A stretch of DNA of 64,000 bases, taken from NCBI GenBank assembly GCA_023101725.1, contig JALJCO010010240.1:72501-136500 (forward strand). Reading direction: 5' to 3'. The notes beneath the pieces are model-generated. The model did no database searches and was not told where the DNA came from. It saw nothing but the letters and a program-made list of their open reading frames with translations. This document shows, piece by piece, positions 54,930 to 64,000 of this stretch (positions are counted from its first letter, which is position 1; each line of letters starts with the position of its first letter). A program made the position numbers and the translations under genes. The DNA comes from Atherinomorus stipes. Its lineage: Eukaryota; Chordata; Actinopteri; Atheriniformes; Atherinidae.

Positions 54930-57900
54930 GCAAGCAGATTGGAATCTGTGAAAATAAAATGTTTATGAACAATGTAATGCATATCTATAGCCAACGGTGA
55001 ATACAGTATAGCACATTTAACCCTACAGATAATGTGCTTCTTAATATTAAGAAATCTTGTTTATGAAGTTTGCTGAGGCTTGTATCAGCTTCTCCTTTGT
55101 GCATCTTCCATTTAAGAACCTCTGTTACAGATATTTCCAATTGGAAGTTGGCATCACAGCCACAAATATGACACCTGAGACTACGAGATGACTTTTCTTC
55201 AAAGATGTAGCATGGAAAGGTGCCATAATGTAGGCATCATTATGTCCATGAAACTGATAGACTGAAGATATTCCTGAGAATAACTGAACTGATTAAAATA
55301 ATTAAATTTCAACTGTGGATATTTAACTATTATCAGTGTATCTCTTGTATGCCAAAATAAATAACTTATTAAACATGAAATAATTTGTGATTAAAACCAA
55401 CCGAATCAGCTCTAAAATACAGCTTGTGCTTGATGAGCCAATAATAAGTTACAGTGTCATATACTGCTGAAAACTACAACTTTCAAACCTCGTATACGTA
55501 AAGACTCTTAGTAACCAAGAGACGTGTTGCGATGAGAATAGGTTTAAGGAAATGGGTAGATTCTCTGACACAAGAAGTTAAAGGCATGACAATAAGTTGC
55601 TTGAACTAGTTGACAAAGGCAGACATGATCTCAGAGCATCTCAAAAATGGGAAATCTTGATGTGTTTCCCAGTGTGCAGTGGTTTCGGACCTGTCAGAAT
55701 GTGTCTCAGGAAAGATAGTTGGAGACTCAGCAGCATGATTAAAGGCACTCAGTGCTCATTGGGGAGCGACTAAGGTGTCAGAAAGGCTTTACATTTATCA
55801 TATGTTGTATTATCTATGGAGTGCATTTCATATAGTGTTTGAGGGTATAAACTGGATATAAACACAGTTAACTACATAAATAATTTAAGACAACCTGTGT
55901 GAGTGAATAGTTTATTTGAAGCAGAGTGCTCATATGCACATTTCTGACTAATTGTCATGACTAAGTGATGCACCGTGAGCTGCTGATGGACTTTGAAGCG
56001 CAACGATTGGCTGCTCTGCTGAACACGACTGCAGCCATTGTTGACAACATTGTTGGTGTCCATACAAAACCAGTCAAATATGTAAGCCAATAAACTTCAA
56101 GCTCTTTAATTCCAGTTCTGCTTTCCACATGAGTGTCTGCTCTCACTAATGGCTGCTCAGTAGCCCAGAAGAAGAAGGAGGGGGCGGGAAGAAGCTTTTC
56201 ATGAAATCAGAGACAACTTTTTGTCTTAAAAGCAGTTTAATAGCATCGTGGAAGTGACAGGATTCAACTTCCAGGCTTTAGAGCGCCCTCCGGTGCTCGG
56301 TGATGGTACAATAAGCTGCAAACTGATGTTAGAAAGATGTTCCTTCAGGCCCATATGGGTGAAGCTCTGTTGAACGCAGCATGGCTTTGGCTTTTCTGTC
56401 TCCTTTGTAATCGGACCATGACCTGCTTTCTAAGCATCTGACCCGTGCCCAGTAAGCACTGAGCCAAGTTAAACTATCTCACCTGTTCATTTTGTTCCTC
56501 GTTCAGTCAGCAGGCCTGCTCTCAGTGAAGGAGACAACTTTGTTCTTTTAAACCATGTTTCCAGTCTTTACACTAAACTAAGCAAACATCCTGTTGGCTG
56601 TAGTTTCACACAGCACGCACACACAGGAGTGGTGGCCTACTGATCTTTCATAGCTTTGGCTATTAAGTTCACTGTGCCAGAGGGTCACCGAGCTAAATTG
56701 AGCTAATTGACATTAAACCGAACTTACAGCTGACTCTGATGGGAATGTCTTTGGATTTTCAGGTCATAAACCAAAGTAATGGGTGGATGAACTTTGCCAT
56801 CCTAAAAATGCTTTTGCTCACTGTTGGCTGGGTTTGTGAGCCCTTTGCTGTGCACTCCTCCCTCAGTTCATCCACTCCACAGGGCCACTCAGCTCTCCTC
56901 TGCAGGCTTCAAAGGGCCGTCCGCCAGCAGACTGGAAAGGTTTGACTGGCCTCTTCAACAAGGCCGACTTCCTACAAATGATGTTAACAAGTTAAAGACT
57001 GCACAAAAAAAAGTCTGACCAAGTTTTTATAGACTTTAAGAGAACTCATGACAAATATTGTTAAGTAATTTAAACAAAATGCAGCTTTTTGCTCACAGTC
57101 TTGGGCAGGTAATGGTGGCACATCACTGGATGAAAACATGGAAAAGACTTTTATGATAGTTTGCTTTGCATCTCTTTGTGCGGACTTCTTGTGTCTTTGT
57201 GGTGTTTTTTGTACAATTCTATCTCTTTGACTGTATTGTTTGTTTTTATCCAAGTTTACTTGTGGTTCCAAAGTTTCTAAAAGAAGAACGGGAAGCAGTT
57301 TCCCCTTGTTTCCAGGTCTGGGTTGGAACACGTACATGTGTTTTCACAGGCAAAAAATAGGTGCCATAATATCTGACCCATTCCGCTTATTTGGGACCCT
57401 TCAATAGGTTCCCAATTATACCCAAAAAGGTGGAGTAATCTGTCGATTGGTTGAAACAGCCATCAATTTTGTACGAGTTGGCACTAATCATGGGTTCCAG
57501 TTGTCTTCGGAGTCAGTTATCTGATATTTTTTCACTGAAAATGACAAGGTGACCCTTATTATTTCAAATGAAAACTGCTGAGGTGAGGGGGACCTCGGGA
57601 TTCCAGATTTAAAGATGGCTGTTCACAGTAACCACCTGTAATGTGGGACTCTTCATAATCATTATTCCCAAACTGACCGTTTTTCTCATGATCCACATTT
57701 TTATTTTTATACAGTAGAAGTATAGATGCTCCCAAATCAGCAGGAGAACCAACTATCTGGTAATGACATCACCTACTCTCGCCCACTTGTAAATACGAGA
57801 CAATTGGAAAGTACCATCAGAACAGAGCAGCAACGGCGCCATGTTTAAATGTATTTGGGATTTTCTTTTTTTAAAAAAAAACTTACCAAGAAGAAAGAGC

Positions 57901-58980
57901 ACAAACCGTTGGATGTCCACCTTTGTCCTTCTTTGTTTCTGTGTTTTATTCAATTCAATTCAATAAGCTTTATTGGCATGAATGTAGATTTACAATATTG
58001 CCAAAGCTGTTACAATTTCAGAATTATAATTAAAGTACAATGAGAAAAATTGCAATTAAAAAAAAAGTGTTTCATTCTTCCTTATTAAAAGTCAAGGAAG
58101 GTGTCACATGGCTATGACATCACACTATTGCATAGCTGACCTATCTATTACTATCTATTCACACCCCAGACACAGCATGTTCTCACTGTTGCCTTTAGGA
58201 AAGGTTTTTTTTTTTTTTTTTTTTGTCATTATTCTGCAGATCTTTAAGAAAAATGTTCAGGTAACTTCATATCTCTAAATAACCTATTTGCATCTCTCTC
58301 ATGCTGTTTCGCCTCTGCTTCTAATTGTTTTTATCGGGAAATTTATACTCTTTCTTGTCACTTTTAATTTTATTTTTTAGAATAATTTTTCATTTATTTT
58401 CAGCCATTTGCAAATCTGTGACATCTTCCCATTTGTGTGATTTTTTTTATTATTATTAGCATTCTTAATGATTATTGGTCCCTTTCTGATCCTTTTGAAA
58501 ATCTTCAAAGGGGTTTTAAACATATTTCCTGTTGATTAAAAGTGTTCTTGTCATCCATATTTAAAAAAATATCTGTTTGTTTCTTTTTTAGTCTTTTTGG
58601 TTTAGTCGTGAGTTTTTGCTTTTTCTGGTAAAAACCCAACTTTCTCTTCTTTCTCTTATTTGTTTTTTTACCCTTTTGCTCCTCGTTTATGTCTTTCTGC
58701 CACTCTATTGGGTCCTTTTTGGGGAATTTTTTCACTTTGTGGTATTTTTGCGTTTATTTTAATAGAGAATGTTGGTCATTACTCAGCCTTTGGGGAGTGT
58801 TATTTTCTTTCTTTTTCTTTTTGCGTCTAGTTGTGGTAATTTCACAATTTTTAAGTCATTTTACACCAGACAATGAAAAGACCTTCAGTACTTCACATCC
58901 TTACTCCCCTGCATGTTAGCTCTGAATCCTGTATGGGGTCCTGGGGGAAAGCTGACCTGCTCTGGCCTCGAGGCTTACTT
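54930..58980. other. intergenic between ntn4 and snrpf, nothing recognised
   Basis: No exon or named element. About 57950-58040 (attcaataagctttattggc) resembles a common fish repeat. T-rich tracts near 58207 and 58440. At 56282-56295 agcgccctccggtg resembles a minus-strand CTCF core. Confidence 0.5.
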
Positions 58981-58986
58981 GATCAT

Positions 58987-58988
<2 letters not shown>

Positions 58989-59048
<60 letters not shown>
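58989..59048. repeat. (CA)n microsatellite, about 60 bp
   Basis: About thirty uninterrupted CA units in the interval between the two genes. Confidence 0.98.
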
Positions 59049-59049
<1 letters not shown>

Positions 59050-59050
<1 letters not shown>

Positions 59051-60184
59051 TCTTCATGACAAAACTGACACCATAACTGACTGATGGATTGGTTAATTAC
59101 ATGGCGGGAAGCACAAATGTCAAAGGAAAGCAAATGAACTAAGTGATGTAAGGACACGGGTATTTCAAACATGCAAAGAAAATTCTAGAGCAATTTCAGA
59201 GGAATTTTCTGACTGAAACAGCCGTTTGCTGTAGGAAGTCAGATGTTAATTTTATTCATCGACTCAGGTCTAAACTTGTTTGACACTTTGGTTACAGATG
59301 AACGCTTCAACGCAGAAAAATGTACAATCATCCGAGTTTTTGAGCCTGGAGAGGAATAACTGTCCAGACAGAGTGCAAGCATGACCCAGATATGGCAGTC
59401 ATACAGTTTGTTTTATTTTTTTCTTTTCTCCTCAGCAGGTCACAGTTTTCAAATAAAGAAAAAACCTGGAGGCAAAGTGAAAACGGAGCAGATACTAGGT
59501 GCTGTATAGTTTAGTTCAGGGCAGACTGGGACATTGATATTGGTACTGGATTTCCTCGAGATCAAAAAAAGTAGAAAATCAAGAAAGGAAGTTAATTTGT
59601 TATGTTGGAATATTTTAAAATATTGTCTTTAAAATATATCTTGATGCAAAGGTAATCATGCTTCCTTTTACTCTGGTTAACAGTTGATTTTTTGGGGTAG
59701 ATATTCTGTGTTTTTATTTTGCTTTGTTACTTTGAAAACTAACTTAAGATTTTATCCATAAGCTTTTGAAAAATCAAATTATTAGATTTGACCAGATATT
59801 GAAACTAAATTAAACTTTATTTATCCCAAAGGAAAATCAAGTGTTCAGCAGTTTGATAAATGTAAAACCATAAATACAAAAAGGCAGGTTAGTGTAAATA
59901 ACTTAACAGGTTAACAAGTTTTATGGCCAGGGGGGGACAAAGGAGTTCTCCAGTCAGTGGAGCAGGTCAGAAACAGTGGTCTGCTGCGGGACATAGCTGA
60001 AATTTTGCATCTAAACACAAATTTATGATTATATTGAGCTCATAACTGTACTCTAGTTTCACGCGGGAGCTGTTAAGCCTTATAAAATTAGTTGGAGCAT
60101 ATACTTCAAATGCATAATTTTGCACAGAAAAAGTTAAACCTTCAACAAAAGGGGACTCTCGTTGACTTCCCTTGCAGTGTGAGC
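59050..60184. other. intergenic, mostly unrecognised
   Basis: About 59,810-59,860 (aaactttatttatcccaaag) resembles a LINE tail common in fish. Nothing else supported. Confidence 0.45.
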
Positions 60185-60357
60185 GCCAGCACACTAGGTG
60201 GCGGTATGAAAACAGGGTAACCCCTTTTAAGGTCAAAGGATACTTCCGGTCGGCGGCAAAGCGTGCTGCTAGTTAGTAAAGCTGAAACGTTATCGTGACG
60301 AAACGCATTAAAACTGTTCAATTATAACTCCCACACAGCTATTTATTCAAAGCCAAA
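60185..60357 (+). promoter_or_regulatory. snrpf: snrpf core promoter and 5'UTR (putative)
   Basis: GC-richer stretch directly before the ATG. An ETS/GABP-type element ACTTCCGG sits at 60242-60249, followed by cggtcggcggc; this is typical of TATA-less housekeeping promoters. At 60191-60205 the sequence acactaggtggcggt resembles the CTCF core. No TATA box seen. Start site inferred to lie between 60245 and 60340. Confidence 0.55.
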
Positions 60358-60360
60358 ATG
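60358..60360 (+). CDS. snrpf: snrpf coding exon 1 (ATG only)
   Basis: The initiator ATG is immediately followed by a strong donor, GTAAGTG. The only coding triplet of the exon is the start codon; splicing to 60878 gives [14 protein letters not shown], the conserved N-terminus of Sm protein F. The bases before the ATG (agccaaaATG) place A at -3, a good initiation context. The 5'UTR probably begins near 60250. Confidence 0.9.
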
Positions 60361-61039
<679 letters not shown>

Positions 61040-61633
61040 TAGTTACCATCTGTGGTAACTGTAATCCTGGCATAGTTAAAGGAAGATGTAAGTACCCTTT
61101 CTGCATTTAGTTACATTTTCCAGCATTAAATTGTACACACAACGAAATCACTTAATTTAAATCCTAAGTCATTTTAATTTAAAGGTGGCCTATTTTTTTT
61201 TTTTTAAAAGTCTAAGAATATGGGTATTTATTCGAGTTCCACTGAGACAAAATTTTGCTATTATGAAAAATCAAATTTTACTATGCACAAATATTTTAAC
61301 TATTGCCAGTTGTGTTTTCAGACAGCTACAGTTGTCTGTCCACAGTTAACACTCCTTGTTTCGAGTCAAATCCTTCATATAGAAATATTCACATCCCACA
61401 TACTTTTAATGACATTTGTGCTTTTAATTTTCATTTCATTTTAATCCGAATGTGAAAAAAAATTGAGAAAAGATTTGATATGTTTTTGTAATTATGGAGC
61501 GATTCTGAGAGGAGAGCCACATAAAAAAAGCTGTGAAGTTGTGTTTGAAAGCATTTTTGGGCCTTTTCCATTAGCACAGGTCAGCTCAACTCACCTAAAC
61601 TCAACTCAGTTCAACTTGGCTGGGTAGCTTTTC

Positions 61634-61847
61634 AATGGGCTATATGCACAGCTCTACTACTTCCTGAGCTTCAGAAAGCACCTTTACTTCCTGTCTGTTG
61701 TGACTGGACAAACTGATTAACTCAGGTGTATCTGACTTCAGTAACTGGCCAAACACACCTGGAGTAATCAGTTTGTCCAGTCACAAAAGACAGGAAGCAA
61801 AGGTGCTGTCTGAAGTTCAGGAAGTAGTGGGGTGCATATAGCCCATT
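61634..61847. mobile_element. hairpin MITE nested in the fold-back element, 214 bp
   Basis: Starts aatgggctatatgcac and ends gtgcatatagcccatt. Arms of about 100 bp pair almost completely (gtgactggacaaactgatta versus taatcagtttgtccagtcac). The right arm of the host fold-back has no counterpart, showing insertion after the palindrome formed. Confidence 0.8.
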
Positions 61848-62104
61848 ACAATCCATTACCCCGACCACAAGTGGGCGGAGTAAGAATGACGCTGATGCCA
61901 CGTACTAGATTGTGCAACGTAAACGACAGCAGCAACAGTCCACACTCCTTACCAGTAGGTGGCGGTAACGCACATCATTAATTGTTAGTAGCCGCCAGTA
62001 AAAACAGCAACAGAGGGAAAAGACAAGAAGAAGTATGAGGAGAAAGTAACATGGGAGAGATGGATGATATCATTACTGACGCAAATCATGGAGGAATTCA
62101 TGTG

Positions 62105-62160
62105 GTGCAGGTGGTAGCAATCTTGCTTTATAACCTGAAGATCCCTGGCTCAGATTCCTT
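62105..62160 (+). repeat. tRNA-like sequence in left arm (not a gene)
   Basis: Has aggtggtagcaa (A-box-like, 62109-62120) and ggctcagattcc (B-box-like with an extra base, to 62158). No acceptor stem pairing or full cloverleaf. A mirror copy is at 62365-62425. Confidence 0.5.
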
Positions 62161-62230
62161 TTCAGCCGAATGATATTCTTTTTCTTTCTCCATGATCTTG
62201 TTGCAAATCTGAAATCACTCCCTCACGAGC

Positions 62231-62309
<79 letters not shown>

Positions 62310-62323
62310 ATATCTATCTATCT
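62231..62323. repeat. (ATCT)n microsatellite, about 90 bp
   Basis: More than twenty ATCT units with one interruption, located at the axis of symmetry of the fold-back element. Confidence 0.98.
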
Positions 62324-62364
62324 CAACAAGATCGTGGAGAAATGAAAAAAGAACATTGTTCGGC

Positions 62365-62425
62365 AGAAGAGGGACTTAAACCCACAACCTCTAGATTATA
62401 AGGCAACCTTCTACCACTTAAACCA
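62365..62425 (-). repeat. tRNA-like sequence in right arm (not a gene)
   Basis: On the minus strand: taagtggtag (A-box-like, 62411-62420) and gggtttaagtccc (62371-62383, close to the B-box GGTTCRANTCC), with ccttataatctagaggttgt between, like the anticodon and variable part of a tRNA. Better preserved than the left-arm copy. Confidence 0.55.
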
Positions 62426-62895
62426 CATAAGTGCTTCTGGAGTCTGTGCAAATAATGATATCATCCACTCCTCCAGAATACTTCTCCTCGTCTTCTTTCT
62501 CTGTTGCAGTTTTTACCAGCAGCTGGCTAACAATTCATGAGTTGCGTTACCACCACTTACTGGTAGGGAGTGTAAACTGTCGCTCATTTACTGATTTCAC
62601 TCTCTGACCCTGACATCTGATTGGCTAACCCCTTGGCCAATAGGTGGCATGCAGTGAGATGATGTCAGACATAGCTCACTTTAGCACGCTCAGAACCTTG
62701 CCAGAGGAGGTACAGAAAATGTATCACCTCAGCTTGAAAAACCCTCAGTGGAAAAGCCCAATAGGCGAGGTGAGTTGAGCAGAAAAGTGATGGTGGAAAA
62801 GGGGCATTTGACCCTACAATGCCATATGTATCATATTTTACATACAATTTCTGAAACTTGGAGCATCACTTAATGGTAAAACCTTTGCTCAAAAT

Positions 62896-63637
62896 TAGGG
62901 CTGGACGAGAATTCAATATCAATATATATTGATCAATAGAGGTTTTTTCTATATAAAAAAAGAGGGTCAATATAGAAACACAGTTTTCTGCTGTAGCCTA
63001 TGAGGTAGCATGATACTACAGTCACTCCTTCTGCCAAACCAATCACAAACGCAGACCCAGGCAAAGGCTGAATTGGAATTCAGTGTTATGCCCCTTTCAG
63101 ACTTGCACTGGAAAGCGGTAATATTGCGGACTCTGTCCTTTATAACGCTTGCATTCAGACATGCATACCGGTCTTTCTATCTCAGAGATGTAGCAGACAT
63201 GTTCCTGCTGGCCTACATGTCACTAGCGGAAATGTTGCGGCACGTCGTTTTAGCTGAAAGCACAAGAAAATGTTCTAGACAGAGTTGAAGGGAGAGTACG
63301 GCTGTGCTGACTTTTCTGCAACGTTTAGTGATGTATGAAAGTGCCGGAACATGACAAGTCCGCAACGAAGCGGCATTTTTGAAAAGATGAGTCTGTTTAA
63401 AGAGCGGATGGACTTTACCGCTCATGTTCCGCAATGCAAGTCTGACAACGGCTTTAGTTTGATCTTTATTATAAGTAGGTCATTCAGCAAAAGCCTAAAT
63501 GTTCAGGGCTGCACCTAAAATAGCCTTTAATTTAATGTTTTTTTTTTTTTGTTGTTTTTTTTTTTTTATATAAATATCGATCGATACAGATTTTTTTTTT
63601 TTTTATCAATCTTTTTTTTCTATATCGTCCAGCCATA
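62896..63637. mobile_element. hAT-type element, 742 bp, with nested MITE
   Basis: Ends tagggctggacga and the inverted tcgtccagccata (12 of 13). Perfect 8-bp duplication ctcaaaat at 62888-62895 and 63638-63645. Outer parts hold ATATCGAT-like repeats and poly-T tracts; the central part is another MITE (63091-63455). No transposase. Confidence 0.9.
63091..63455. mobile_element. MITE nested in the hAT-type element
   Basis: Ends tttcagacttgca and the inverted tgcaagtctgaca. Possible 3-bp TTA duplication (cagtgTTAtgcccc on the left, acggctTTAgttt on the right), which would suggest a PIF/Harbinger type. A related copy is at 35219-35560. Confidence 0.7.
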
Positions 63638-64000
63638 CTCAAAATACTGTTGTATAGAATTTGATATACCTCATAAATATCAGAGTGCAGAAGACTGCGC
63701 GACAATATTTTTGATATATTGCGCAGTAACAAAAAGTAATTAATACACAAACATTATTTTTGTTAAAGAAAAAAAATAAATAAATGGATGAAATGGAAAT
63801 TTTCTCATTGTTTCTTGGGTCAGGTTTTCAAAGGGATTCCCACTGCATGTTGCAGCTGTCATAGCTGCTTTAAGGATGCAGAGATACCACAGACAAGCGA
63901 AGCAACCTTGGCGTCATTTATCAACCTTTTTTTTTTTTTTTTTTTTTTTTTGCATATTTTAACTAATTTGAAGAAATTTTGAGCAAAAACCTTGCAACTA

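Larger units (their letters stand above)
61561..62804. mobile_element. large fold-back element, about 1.24 kb, with tRNA-like arms
   Basis: Outer ends gccttttccattagcac and the inverted ggtggaaaaggggc; inside, long arms pair: cacactccttaccagtaggt (left, 61950s) versus acttactggtagggagtgta (right, 62550s), ggatgatatcattac versus taatgatatcatccac, and ctccatgatcttgttg versus caacaagatcgtggag. The arms near the centre resemble tRNA (see 62105-62160 and 62365-62425). The centre is an ATCT microsatellite. A separate hairpin MITE is inserted in the left arm (61634-61847). No protein coding. Confidence 0.75.

Noticed and set aside
62231..62323. Regular short repeats that might be taken for a CRISPR array
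   Set aside because: Pure ATCT tetranucleotide repeat without spacers in a vertebrate genome.
62105..62425. Possible tRNA genes in both arms of the fold-back
   Set aside because: A- and B-box-like blocks only; no complete cloverleaf or acceptor stem, and one B box has an extra base. Recorded as tRNA-like repeats.

Overview
This is eukaryotic, almost certainly teleost fish, nuclear DNA. It is AT-rich, intron-rich and crowded with decayed DNA transposons, MITEs, LINE fragments and microsatellites of kinds common in ray-finned fish. I see no prokaryotic, viral, CRISPR or organellar signal.

Two protein-coding genes can be supported. (1) A complete netrin-4 gene (ntn4) on the minus strand. Ten coding exons between 51522 (ATG) and 15305 (TAG) splice through GT-AG introns into a 627-residue secreted protein: signal peptide, laminin N-terminal domain, three 8-cysteine laminin-type EGF modules plus a half module, a linker and a 6-cysteine NTR domain. 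(2) The 5' part of snrpf (spliceosomal Sm protein F) on the plus strand. Exon 1 (60358-60360) holds only the ATG, exon 2 (60878-61003) gives residues 2-43, and the rest lies beyond the right edge. The genes are head-to-head with about 8.8 kb between their start codons. Human NTN4 and SNRPF are also neighbours (12q22-q23), which supports both calls.

Layout: 1-14170 is downstream of ntn4 and holds only repeats, including a tRNA-derived SINE, Tc1-type remnants, a TTAA-flanked inverted-repeat element and a hAT-type MITE. 14175-15304 is the probable ntn4 3'UTR. 15305-51522 is ntn4; its larger introns are full of transposons, and one 2,075-bp hAT-type element fills most of intron 4. 51523-60190 is the promoter region of ntn4 and intergenic repeats. 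60190-64000 is the snrpf promoter, its first exons, and an intron with a 1.24-kb fold-back element and a MITE nested in a hAT-type element.

The two genes do not act together: netrin-4 is a basement-membrane laminin-binding protein, SmF is a housekeeping core snRNP protein. No new multi-gene system is visible. The unusual content is in the mobile DNA: several elements can be bounded to the base by target-site duplications, and some carry promoter-like or tRNA-like sequence. Splice sites were placed by reading frame, GT-AG ends and known netrin and Sm protein architecture; no transcript data were available. Repeat family names rest on recognition of motifs and remain to be checked against a repeat library.
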